Assembly (NCBI GenBank): GCA_043767025.1
Contig: JAYUHK010000175.1
Span: 1-8,508, forward strand
Origin: JAYUHK01 sp043767025
GTDB taxonomy: Bacteria > Bacteroidota > Bacteroidia > Chitinophagales > Saprospiraceae
Length of the DNA stretch: 8,508 nucleotides
Reading direction: 5' to 3'
Position numbers and translations under genes: made by a program. Below, piece after piece: positions 1 through 8,100 of the stretch. The notes under the pieces were generated by a model. The model made no database searches, was not told where the DNA came from, and saw nothing but the letters and a program-made list of their open reading frames with translations. Every line of letters starts with the position of its first letter. Within the stretch, counting starts at the first letter, position 1.

Positions 1-4
1 AAAT

Positions 5-164
5 ACTCGTCGGCTGCGCCAGACTTCAAACAGTTTTCGCTTCGCCAGACGATATTTTTGCAAAAACTTGAATTTCTACAAGGCACGTCTGAAAAGACAT
101 TGACATTGAATAAAATGCTGCCTGAAATTTTAGTAAAAAATTATTTTGCGTAACATGAGTTAGT
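5..164 (+). repeat. Left arm of a ~160-bp inverted repeat at the window ends
   Basis: This segment is the reverse complement of 8350-8508. By hand alignment the two arms differ by one 1-nt indel (TT at 25-26 against a single T) and eight substitutions, about 94% identity. The outer ~95 nt match perfectly apart from the indel; all eight substitutions lie in the inner part. The arm holds two near-identical 12-mers in direct orientation, GCTGCGCCAGAC at 13-24 and GCTTCGCCAGAC at 39-50, and a 12-bp palindrome TTTTTGCAAAAA at 55-66. No transposase is visible between the arms. It may be the end of a mobile element lying mostly outside the window, a dispersed intergenic repeat, or a repeat on which an assembly broke. 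The repeat itself is certain; its nature is not. Confidence 0.93.
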
Positions 165-280
165 AAAGTTTATTTTTTTGACAAAGAAGAAAAAAATTTG
201 CGAAAATAATGTGAGAGTTTCAAAAAAGTACTACATTAGCCGTGATAAACTATTTTAAACAAAATTAAGCAAAATACAAA

Positions 281-421
281 ATGGCAATAGCTAAACCCAG
301 TAAAAAAAATACTATCCAAAAAGACAAAGCAGACAACGCCAAATTTTTTAAAATATTGGGTATCGTGACACTCGTTATTTTGATTTTGATGTATTTGGTA
401 TTTTCAAATTCTGCCCGATAA
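281..421 (+). CDS. Small single-span membrane protein, 46 aa
   Basis: ATG at 281 opens 46 codons to TAA at 419-421. The product has a lysine-rich polar N-terminal part (residues 1-24, net positive) followed by one hydrophobic helix at about residues 25-41 (ILGIVTLVILILMYLVF) and a short tail ending in SNSAR. By the positive-inside rule the lysine-rich end should be cytoplasmic, giving a small inner-membrane protein. I do not recognise the family. Support for a real gene is the clean hydrophobic segment, an ATG start and a position 12 nt before the wbqC-like gene in the same direction. No clear ribosome site is seen, which is usual in Bacteroidota. The upstream 165-280 is AT-rich and shows no convincing promoter. 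Confidence 0.6.
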   Translation: MAIAKPSKKNTIQKDKADNAKFFKILGIVTLVILILMYLVFSNSAR

Positions 422-433
422 TTCTGTACCGAA

Positions 434-988
434 TTGACTATTGAACTGGCTTATTTTCCGCCCGTCCAGCATTTTCAACGCTTTCTACCAGCTACCGAAG
501 TTTGGATAGAGCAGCACGAAAATTATCAAAAAAACAGTTGTCGCAACCGTTGCCACATTGCTACAGCCAACGGTTTGCTGCGTCTGACTGTCCCGCTCCA
601 AAAAGGAAAGCACGAAAGCCAACCTATCCGTGACGTGCGCATTGCCTACGACCTCGCTTGGCAACGCCAGCACGCCCAAAGCATCGTGTCGGCTTATTCT
701 AAAGCTCCTTTTTTTGGTGATTATTGGCACGAAATACAACCGTTTTTTGAAAAAAAATATGATTTTTTGTTCGACTTTAATTGGGCTATTTTGACAAAAA
801 TGCGCCAGCTGTTGTCGCTCGAAACGCCGTTTTTTTTGACCGAAAGTTTCTCTCCGCCTGCCGCAATATCCGATGCGGCGTTTCGTCCGTACCCTCAAGT
901 TTTTGAGGACAGACACGGATTTTTGCCCAATTTGAGTGTTTTGGACTTACTTTTTTGTTTGGGTTCGGATTGGAGGAGCGGCGTTTGA
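434..988 (+). CDS. WbqC-like family protein
   Basis: This 184-residue protein has the hallmarks of the WbqC-like family common in Bacteroidota: AYFPPVQHF at residues 6-14, IEQHENYQK at 25-33, RNRC at 37-40, VSAYSKAPFF at 85-94, FEKKYDFLFDFN at 105-116 and the C-terminal YPQVFEDRHGFLPNLSVLDL at 153-172. The family takes its name from a gene in O-antigen clusters, but its biochemical role is not established. It has no signal peptide or membrane span, so it is probably cytosolic. The start is TTG at 434: an in-frame stop lies at 419-421 with no ATG between, and the conserved AYFPP motif begins only six residues in. It follows the small membrane protein by 12 nt, suggesting one transcript. The length is close to what I expect for the family, and nothing looks broken. 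Confidence 0.9.
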   Translation: MTIELAYFPPVQHFQRFLPATEVWIEQHENYQKNSCRNRCHIATANGLLRLTVPLQKGKHESQPIRDVRIAYDLAWQRQHAQSIVSAYSKAPFFGDYWHEIQPFFEKKYDFLFDFNWAILTKMRQLLSLETPFFLTESFSPPAAISDAAFRPYPQVFEDRHGFLPNLSVLDLLFCLGSDWRSGV

Positions 989-1052
989 GAGGCGAAATCA
1001 ATATTTTTTGAAAAAAATAGAAAAAACAATACAAAACGTTTCAAAAAAAATG

Positions 1053-1060
1053 TAAATTTG
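1053..1060 (+). promoter_or_regulatory. Possible -7 box (TAnnTTTG) for recN
   Basis: TAAATTTG matches the Bacteroidota primary-sigma -7 consensus TAnnTTTG exactly and lies 49 nt before the recN ATG, in the AT-rich gap after the wbqC-like gene. No good -33 TTG is found at the usual 17-23 nt upstream; the nearest TTTTG (1006-1010) is too far. The call rests on one element only. Confidence 0.35.
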
Positions 1061-1080
1061 CGCCACAATTTGTTTTAGGA

Positions 1081-1113
1081 ATGAATAAAAAAATACGCCG
1101 CTACAAGAGATGA
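1081..1113 (+). other. Ten-codon mini-ORF overlapping the recN start
   Basis: ATG at 1081 opens ten codons (MNKKIRRYKR, strongly basic) ending in TGA at 1111-1113. The TGA overlaps the recN start codon as ATGA (1110-1113), the usual geometry for translational coupling. AGGA at 1077-1080 directly abuts the ATG, too close to be a normal ribosome site. It may be a leader that delivers ribosomes to recN, or a chance reading frame in AT-rich DNA. RecN itself clearly starts at 1110 because its conserved N-terminus begins there. Confidence 0.25.
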
Positions 1114-2780
1114 TACAACGACTGCTGATAAAAAATTTTGCGCTGATTGATGAACTCGAAATCCATTTTTCGGAAAAACTAACCATCATTACGGGCGAAA
1201 CAGGTGCCGGAAAATCCATTCTGCTCGGCGCGCTCGGACTGATTATGGGCAATCGCGCCGACCACGTTTCGCTCTACAATCCCGCCGAAAAATGCGTCAT
1301 CGAGGGATATTTCAAAATCTCGCACTACGAAGATTTGAAAGAATTTTTTGCGGCGCAAGAGCTGGACTACGAAGACGAAATCGTCGTCCGCCGCGAGATA
1401 ACGCCGACAGGAAAAAGCCGCAGCTTCGTCAATGATACGCCCGTGACACTCAAAATCTTGCAACAATTAAGCGCGGCTTTGATTGATTTGCACCTCCAGT
1501 TTGATACGCTCGATATTCACGAAGTGTCGTTCCAGCTTCGCATGATTGACGCTTTGGCAGATAACAAAACGCCGCTTTCCAAGTACCAAACCCAGTACAA
1601 AACCTATCAAGCCGAGCAGCGAAAGCTCGCCGCACTCATAGACCGAAGCCAAAACGCGGCGCGCGAAGTAGATTTTTTGACCTTCCAACTCAACGAATTT
1701 AGCAAAGCAGACCTCGTGGCAGGCGAACAAGAAAAACTCGAAGCCGAGCAGGTAAAATTGGCAAACGCAGAAGTCATAAAACGCACGCTCGCAGGAGCTT
1801 ACGGCTACTTGGCGGACAACGAAAACTCGATTATCAGCCAGCTGAAAGACGTGGCGCGCTCGGTGGCGACGGTGCAAAAATTTTCGACCGCTATCACCAA
1901 AATTCAAGGTCGCTACGAAGGTTTTATCGCCGAAATTCAGGAAATTGCCTCCGACTACGAGCAGATAGCCGACTCCACCGAACTCGACGGCGAGCGGATT
2001 CAGGAGCTTGAGACGCGGCTCAATATTATTTACAAATTACTCAAAAAACACGGCGTGGCGAGCGTGGCGGAGTTGATACAGATTCAGACGGATATTCAGA
2101 GCCGGCTGGCGGCTTTTGGCGATCTTTCTACCGATATTGCTGCGCTGGAGCAGTCTATCGCCAAAAACGAAGTGGAGCTAAAAGAAAAAAGTATCGAGCT
2201 TTCGGCGCGTCGAAAAAATGTTATCCCAAGTTTTGAGGAAAAAGTCCAGCAGCAACTTATCCAGCTTTCGATGGAACACGCACGCCTAAAAGTGTCCATC
2301 AATCCGCTTTCGACGCTCACGACGACAGGGGCGGACGAGGTCGAATTTATGTTTGCGCCCAACAAGGGCAGCAAATTTCAGAGCATCAAAGATGTCGCTT
2401 CGGGCGGCGAGCTGTCCCGCCTTACGCTCATCACCAAGTCGTTGGTAGCGAGCGCGATACCGTTGCCGACGCTGATTTTTGACGAAATTGACACAGGTAT
2501 TTCGGGCGACGTAGCCCTCAAAATGGGCGTTATCCTCCAGCAACTTTCCGCCCAGCACCAAGTGGTGAGCATCACGCACTCGCCGCAAATCGCCGCCAAA
2601 GCCCACACCCATTATTTTGTGTACAAAAAAGTGCTGGAAGACCGCACCGTGACAAATATCCGCTCCCTCAACCACGAGGAGCGAATCCGCGCCATCGCTA
2701 CGATGTTGAGTACCAATCCGCCGTCGGCTGGCGCCATCAAAAACGCAGAAGAACTTTTAGCGACGCACGGCTCAAACTGA
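1110..2780 (+). CDS. recN: DNA repair protein RecN (SMC-like ATPase)
   Basis: RecN is an SMC-family ATPase acting early in recombinational repair of DNA double-strand breaks, in the cytosol on the nucleoid. The 556 residues show the expected split ATPase: N-terminal head with MIQRLLIKNFALIDELEI and Walker A GETGAGKS at 29-36; a Gln/Glu/Lys-rich, coiled-coil-like arm at about 155-385; then the C-terminal head with the ABC signature SGGELSR (431-437), Walker B LPTLIFDEID (452-461), the D-loop stretch TGISGD and the switch histidine in SITHSPQIAAK (H490). All nucleotide-binding elements are intact and the length is normal. The ATG at 1110 places the conserved N-terminus correctly. At 126-137 the segment reads DLHLQFDTLDIH, whereas E. 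coli and Bacillus RecN carry an HGQH sequence; the glutamine is kept, the second histidine is not. It is separated by 121 nt from the wbqC-like gene and probably has its own promoter. Confidence 0.97.
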   Translation: MIQRLLIKNFALIDELEIHFSEKLTIITGETGAGKSILLGALGLIMGNRADHVSLYNPAEKCVIEGYFKISHYEDLKEFFAAQELDYEDEIVVRREITPTGKSRSFVNDTPVTLKILQQLSAALIDLHLQFDTLDIHEVSFQLRMIDALADNKTPLSKYQTQYKTYQAEQRKLAALIDRSQNAAREVDFLTFQLNEFSKADLVAGEQEKLEAEQVKLANAEVIKRTLAGAYGYLADNENSIISQLKDVARSVATVQKFSTAITKIQGRYEGFIAEIQEIASDYEQIADSTELDGERIQELETRLNIIYKLLKKHGVASVAELIQIQTDIQSRLAAFGDLSTDIAALEQSIAKNEVELKEKSIELSARRKNVIPSFEEKVQQQLIQLSMEHARLKVSINPLSTLTTTGADEVEFMFAPNKGSKFQSIKDVASGGELSRLTLITKSLVASAIPLPTLIFDEIDTGISGDVALKMGVILQQLSAQHQVVSITHSPQIAAKAHTHYFVYKKVLEDRTVTNIRSLNHEERIRAIATMLSTNPPSAGAIKNAEELLATHGSN

Positions 2781-2905
2781 CGGAGTTTTGCTATCAAAAA
2801 ATAAACTTTTATATGATTTTTGTGACATTTTTAGAAATAGATTAATGAGGAAAAATAAAAATGCGCAACTATTTATTTGTGAGTATTGTTTGCCCAGTTA
2901 GTTGC

Positions 2906-2943
2906 ATTGGCGTTCATTTTCCAATAATTACGCCTAATTTTTT
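2906..2943 (+). terminator. Weak imperfect hairpin with T-run after recN
   Basis: ATTGGCGT (2906-2913) can pair with ACGCCTAAT (2930-2938) with one bulged T at 2935, and six T follow from 2938. An alternative stem ATTGG/CCAAT (2906-2910 with 2921-2925) competes with it. The loop is long (16 nt) and the site is about 125 nt beyond the recN stop, so this is only a possible terminator. It would separate recN from the SIR2-like gene. Confidence 0.22.
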
Positions 2944-2966
2944 GTATTCCTAAAATTATAACACAA

Positions 2967-2981
2967 ACTCCTTAACGGAGT
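2967..2981 (+). promoter_or_regulatory. Small perfect hairpin upstream of the SIR2-like gene
   Basis: ACTCC-TTAAC-GGAGT forms a 5-bp stem with a 5-nt loop, ending 23 nt before the ATG at 3005. The GGAG in the right arm is too far from the ATG to be its ribosome site. It could be a small operator or a 5' UTR hairpin, but a stem this short can arise by chance. Confidence 0.2.
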
Positions 2982-3004
2982 ATTGAAAAAACCAAAGAGA
3001 GTAA

Positions 3005-4384
3005 ATGGACACAATCAAATTATATTTCACGACTTTCGGCGATGTTTATCCCGGAATGGATTATCCAAATGAAAGATTCCCCAATAAGAGGATTATAGTG
3101 CCCCCAAATAAAATAACTGAATATAGAAAATTAAACCATCAAGACATCACCCTCGACGAGATCAAGAAATATGCTAAAGTATTTCCATCGTCAGCTTATG
3201 TTCGTGAAGTCTGGCAAGAAGAAATACCTGATAATAATGCGCTAATCGAAAGAGAGGACTGGGGTAACGAATATAATCGTAAAGATATGTTTATAATTGG
3301 AGCAGGAGCTTCGGCTAAATGCGTTGACAAAAGCCGAAAGAAAGAATTTGGTAACGATAACTTAAGTCCGCCGTTAGGAAACGGCTTATTTAAAAGCAAA
3401 CTTCAATATATATACGACAAATATCAAGGAATAACTGATGTAATACATGATTTACAAGATGAAAATATAAATGTTGAAGAATACCTTGAAAAAGAATGGG
3501 AGAAGGTTGTGGAAAATGGTAGCCAAACAGTAATGAGCCGACACATCAATATCCAGTTTTATTTACAGGAGTTACTGATGAAAATTTCAGATAGAGTATC
3601 GACGGAGTATTACAATGTCAATCTTTATGCGGAACTTGCCAAAAAACTTAAAGAAATAAACGACAAAGACAGTAAAAGACACTTCGCATTTGTTTCCTTC
3701 AACCAAGATACGATACTTGAAGATTGTCTTTCAAAGTCTTTCGGGCTGCCGCCATTGACAGATATGGATAGCTATCTTGAAACCGATAAAAAACCTTTTT
3801 GTGTTTATAAACCACATGGCTCTTGTAACTGGGGTTGGAAATTTCCAAATAAAGTAGCTAACCCACAAAAAGAATTATTTGATAACAGGACAAATTTTTA
3901 TAAGCTCTACTTCGAGATATTGGGTAATCGTACAGAGATGGTTGACAAATCAAGCTATGGAGATGAAGTAGTTAGGGATAAGCATGGTGTAGGAAAGGTG
4001 ACAGTTAACAAATCAAAAATTGTCTGTTTTGAGCAAGAAAGTGCTTTGGATTATTATCCTGCCATACTGCTACCTTATCGTGACAAAGATGAATTTACAT
4101 TGCCTCCCGATCATTACGAGGACTTAACTTTTTACATAAGTGGTGTTGAAAACCTTTATATAATCGGGTGGAAAGGAAACGAAGCACTGTTCAACAAGGT
4201 TTTTAAGGAGTGTAAGGCAGAAGGAAAAGAAGCAGTAAAATTAAAACGTGTCATAATAGTTGATCCCGAAGCAAAAATGGTAAAAGAAAATATAAAAGAA
4301 CTATTGGACGATGGTGTTTGTGTAACACCCTACGATGGAGGTTTTCAAGACTTTATTAACAGAGGACTTAAGGAACTTGACTGA
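3005..4384 (+). CDS. SIR2-like domain protein, candidate single-gene defence effector
   Basis: This 459-residue protein carries a SIR2-like Rossmann fold from about residue 94. Visible elements are the NAD-binding MFIIGAGAS (95-103), PPLGNGLF (122-129), SFNQD (231-235, matching the catalytic Asn region), KPHGS (269-273, with the candidate catalytic His271) and YIIGWKGNEALF (385-396, late Rossmann strand). There are no paired CxxC motifs, so the zinc module of true sirtuin deacetylases is absent. SIR2-like proteins of this sort in known defence systems (ThsA of Thoeris, DSR, SIR2-HerA, SIR2 with short Argonautes) hydrolyse NAD+; that activity is inferred here. Residues 1-94 resemble nothing I know and may sense a trigger. 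No signal peptide or membrane span is seen. No HerA, TIR or Argonaute gene adjoins it. Codons are AT-richer than in recN, suggesting transfer. The ATG at 3005 follows AGAGAG, a modest ribosome site. Confidence 0.8.
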   Translation: MDTIKLYFTTFGDVYPGMDYPNERFPNKRIIVPPNKITEYRKLNHQDITLDEIKKYAKVFPSSAYVREVWQEEIPDNNALIEREDWGNEYNRKDMFIIGAGASAKCVDKSRKKEFGNDNLSPPLGNGLFKSKLQYIYDKYQGITDVIHDLQDENINVEEYLEKEWEKVVENGSQTVMSRHINIQFYLQELLMKISDRVSTEYYNVNLYAELAKKLKEINDKDSKRHFAFVSFNQDTILEDCLSKSFGLPPLTDMDSYLETDKKPFCVYKPHGSCNWGWKFPNKVANPQKELFDNRTNFYKLYFEILGNRTEMVDKSSYGDEVVRDKHGVGKVTVNKSKIVCFEQESALDYYPAILLPYRDKDEFTLPPDHYEDLTFYISGVENLYIIGWKGNEALFNKVFKECKAEGKEAVKLKRVIIVDPEAKMVKENIKELLDDGVCVTPYDGGFQDFINRGLKELD

Positions 4385-4410
4385 TGAAATCCAAAGTGCT
4401 GAACGGTGGT

Positions 4411-4424
4411 AACTCTTGAGAGTT
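4411..4424 (+). terminator. 14-bp palindrome after the SIR2-like gene, possible weak terminator
   Basis: AACTCTTGAGAGTT is a perfect palindrome starting 27 nt after the stop codon at 4384. It can fold as AACTC/GAGTT with a TTGA loop and runs into only four T (4423-4426). The stem is short and AT-rich, so termination would be weak. It could instead be a dimeric regulator site. Confidence 0.25.
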
Positions 4425-4478
4425 TTCAAATTCTTGTAACAACGTGTGAACAAATCCAAAAAAACAATCCTTTTTTCT

Positions 4479-4486
4479 TACCTTTG
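4479..4486 (+). promoter_or_regulatory. Likely -7 box TACCTTTG for the lipoprotein-protease operon
   Basis: TACCTTTG fits the Bacteroidota -7 consensus TAnnTTTG perfectly and faces the lipoprotein gene 136 nt downstream. A -33 TTG is not evident at the usual spacing; TTG at 4434-4436 is too far. If used, it gives a 5' leader of about 130 nt, with no recognisable riboswitch. It lies after the palindrome that follows the SIR2-like gene, so it would start a separate transcript. Confidence 0.45.
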
Positions 4487-4621
4487 TAGTCATTAATTTT
4501 TGAATAAGTTCTTACACTTAAATAGATGACATTTGATATTCGACATAATTCATTGATTTTAAATAGTTTATGATGACTCAAAATTAAAAACTAAAAACTT
4601 ATAACTACTTACCTATTTCAG

Positions 4622-5095
4622 ATGAAACAAACTTTATTTTACTTGATTGCGCTGATAATTTGTGCAGCCACAGCTTGTGCGCCAAAATATTCGGCGATTA
4701 AACTGCCCTCCGAACAAATTATATTCGGAAGCGGCGGCGGATTTGTGGGCATAGAAACTTCCTTTTTATTGCTCGACAACGGACAATTATTCAAAAAAAT
4801 AGGGCAGGATTCAGTTTGGGCAGCTATTAAGTCGGCGAATAAAAAAATTGCAAAGCAATATTTTATTGAAGGACGCAATCTATTCACCTCCGTGAAAGAT
4901 ACCATCAATGACCCGTCCAATACCTACAGTTTTTTGGAGCTTCGGGACAAGCAAACTGGCGAAAATCCGCGCCGATTCGTGTGGAGTCGCACGAAATCGC
5001 CGTCCCACAAGTCGGCTGATATTTTCTACCGCGCCCTAAACCTTTTAGTCCAAGAACCTAAAAAAATAGAACCCGCTCAAACTCCCAATCGTTAA
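4622..5095 (+). CDS. Small conserved-type lipoprotein of unknown function
   Basis: This 157-residue protein has a lipoprotein signal: MKQ, a hydrophobic run at residues 5-15, then the lipobox ATAC with Cys19 as the predicted lipidated residue (Ala at -3 is less usual than Leu). An earlier Cys14 is a poor candidate because Ile precedes it. The mature part contains IIFGSGGGFVGIETSF (33-48) followed by LDNGQLFKK (51-59), a pattern I associate with small Bacteroidota lipoproteins whose function is unknown. Charged and proline-rich residues fill the last 15 positions. It should sit in the periplasm or outer membrane. The gene ends 30 nt before the metalloprotease start and is likely co-transcribed with it, so a role beside the protease or in the envelope is possible but unproven. 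The start is supported by the signal sequence. Confidence 0.78.
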   Translation: MKQTLFYLIALIICAATACAPKYSAIKLPSEQIIFGSGGGFVGIETSFLLLDNGQLFKKIGQDSVWAAIKSANKKIAKQYFIEGRNLFTSVKDTINDPSNTYSFLELRDKQTGENPRRFVWSRTKSPSHKSADIFYRALNLLVQEPKKIEPAQTPNR

Positions 5096-5125
5096 TTTTT
5101 CACCCTTAATATTCTTAACTTTACT

Positions 5126-8100
5126 ATGAAACATTCTTTTTTTATCACATTTTTAGTCCTGTCGCTCGCAAGTCATTCGGCTTTTGCTCAAAATAAATTT
5201 CAACGCACGCCTACGGTCAGCACTGGCAGCAGCATTGACATTTCGCAGTTGAAACCCCTAAAAAATATCAAAAAAGGCGTGCCGCCTGCCGCCAATGTCC
5301 TAAAAAATTTGACAGAATTAAACTTCAAAACACTTCCGCCTCCGACGATTGCACGCCCCGAACAACCCAATTTGCGCTTCAGCAACTCGTCGGACGCGCA
5401 GCCGTCTATGGTCACGGGCAGCTTGGTCGCCACCGCCGCAGACGCACGGTTGCAACTCCAAACTTACTTGGAGGCGACACAATATTTTTGGAAAATAAAA
5501 AATGTCACAAGCGAATTTGTCACAAAAAAAGAAGAAACCGATGATTTGGGAGTTACTCACACTTGGCTACAACAGCAGTACAAAGGCGTGGACGTATGGG
5601 GCGGCGAACTCATTGCGCACGAAAAAAATGGGGCAATATTTATGCTCAACGGAAATACTTTTCCGACCCCAACGATTTCAAACATTGTACCCGCAGTATC
5701 GCCGGAGCAAGCAAAACAAGCCATTCGCAGTGATGTTTCGAGAGTTTCTAAACTAAAAACACTCACAGATGCCGAAAAAAAATTGGTAAAAGCAGACGCA
5801 GAGCCGCAACTTATCATCTGGCACGACGACAAAAAAACGCCCGTTTTGGTCTGGCACTGGACAATCGTACCAAATATTCTGGACCGTTGGGAATATTTTG
5901 CGGACGCAAAGACTGGCAAAATTTTGAACAAATACAACAACGTCTGTCGCTTTGCACACAAAGAAAATGCGCACCATGAATATCACAAAGACATTAAATT
6001 AGAAAAAAATAATACGCTCGCTCCGCCTCCTTTGGACGGACCTGCAACCGCCAATGCAACCGACTTGCTCGGCGTAACTCGGCTCATCAATACCTACCAA
6101 AAAGGCAGTGCTTACTACATGATTGACATTTCTCGCCCAATGTATCAGGCGACAGCCTCTACGATGCCCAACGATCCTATCGGAGCTATCTGGACGCTCG
6201 ATGCGATGAATACCTCGCCTTCTGGCAACGGATTTCAATACGACCATGTCACATCTTCTAATAATTCTTGGAATAATGCGACCGCAATTTCAGCTCACTA
6301 CAATGGCGGAGTAGCTTACACCTACTATAAAAATACGTTCAACCGCAACTCCATCAACGGCGCGGGCGGCACTATTATTTCGCTCATCAATGTAGCGGAC
6401 GACAACGGCGGCGGCTTGGATAATGCTTTTTGGAACGGCGAAGCTATGTTTTACGGCAACGGAAGTCAGGCTTTCAAACCACTGGCGCGCGGCTTGGACG
6501 TAGCCGGACACGAGATGTCGCACGGCGTTATCCAAAGCACTGCCAACCTGAATTATCAGGGCGAATCGGGCGCGCTCAACGAATCTTTCGCCGATATTTT
6601 TGGTGCAATGATTGACCGCAACGACTGGCAAATGGGCGAAGATGTAGTCAAAATCGGCAGCTTCCCAAGCGGTGCGCTGCGCGATTTATCCAATCCACAC
6701 AACGGCGGAAGCGGTTTGGGCAGTCCCGGCTGGCAGCCGCAAAGCTACAGCGAGCGTTACACGGGCAGTCAGGACAACGGCGGCGTGCATATCAACAGTG
6801 GGATTCCAAATTTTGCATATTACAAGTTCGCCAACAACGCGGCTGTCGGAAAAGACAAAGGCGAGCAAGTTTTTTATCGTGCTTTGACAAAATATTTGAC
6901 AAAATCGTCTAAATTTACAGACCTTCGCAACGCCGTTATTCAGTCTATTGCAGACCTCAACTACGGCGCGGCAGTTAATACGGCGGCAGTCCAAGCTTTC
7001 GACGCAGTCGGAATTGCTGGCGGCTCGGGCGGTGGCACAGGCGGCACGAACTACCAAACGAGTATCCCACCCAATCCCGGACAGGATTTAATTTTGTATT
7101 CTGACGCTGGACAAACGAAAATTTTTATTTCTAATCCAGCGGGAACATCGCCGACCGTGTTAAGTACCACAGCGCACATCAGCAAGCCGAGCGTTTCGGA
7201 CGACGGCTCGGAGGTTGTGTTTATCGGTACGGACAAAAAAATTCACTATATTCCGATTGATTGGGCGGCAGGAAGTTTTGGTCCCGAAGAAATCATCAGC
7301 GACGATCCTATTTGGAAAAATGCGGCACTTTCAAAAGACGGCTACCAGCTCGCGGCAGTGCCAGAGCAGGAAGTGAACCAAATTTATACCTACGACTTCA
7401 ACGCAGTCGCTAATCCTTGGAAATTATTTACGCTCTACAATCCGACTTATACGGACGGAATTACGACGGGCGACGTGAAATTCGCAGACGCTTTGGAGTG
7501 GGATTATTCTGGCAATAACGTTATTTATGACTCTTACAACGAAATCAACAACGGCTCTGCGCCCGTCAATTACTGGGACGTAGGCATTTTGAGAGCTTAC
7601 AACAAGAGTGCAGGAACTTTTGGCGACGGCAAAATTCAGAAATTATTTTCCAGCCTTCCCAATGGAATCAGCATCGGCGACCCAACTTTTTCTAAAAATT
7701 CGCCGTCCGTCGTGGCAGTAGATTACATCAATCAAGACCAAGACCAATATGTAGTCATCGGTATCAACATCGAAAACGGAACGACGGGAACTATCTACCA
7801 AAATAATCAGCCCGGCTACCCCAATTATTCGAGATTGGATAACAAATTAATCTTCGGCACGAATAACAACAACACCGATTTGTTGGTCATCGCAAATATG
7901 GCGGCGGACAAAATCAACGCCACTGGCACGCCCGCTACCTACAAAAGCAATACGAAATGGGGCGTTTGGTTCGCCAACGGAACGCGCGTCTTGACCGCCA
8001 CCGCAGATGCCGAGCAGCCTAATTTGGTCAAAGTATTTCCGAACCCCACGAGCAATCAACTGACTATCGTGCAGCAGGAATATTTTGCAGACAGTCGCTA

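Noticed and set aside
165..280. TTGACA at 178-183 and AT-rich boxes as promoter of the small membrane protein
   Set aside because: No TAnnTTTG or well-spaced -10 partner; Bacteroidota promoters do not follow the E. coli -35 consensus.
1179..2797. Several open frames antisense to recN
   Set aside because: They overlap a fully intact, conserved recN and have no family features; shadow frames of a GC-richer gene.
2776..2985. ACGGAGT at 2779-2785 and again at 2975-2981 as possible insertion-site direct repeats of the SIR2-like gene
   Set aside because: Only seven bases, both copies are on the same side of the gene, and no matching copy exists beyond 4384.
4526..4573. 15-codon ORF (MTFDIRHNSLILNSL) upstream of the lipoprotein gene
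   Set aside because: Too short, AT-rich, with no ribosome site and no recognisable sequence.
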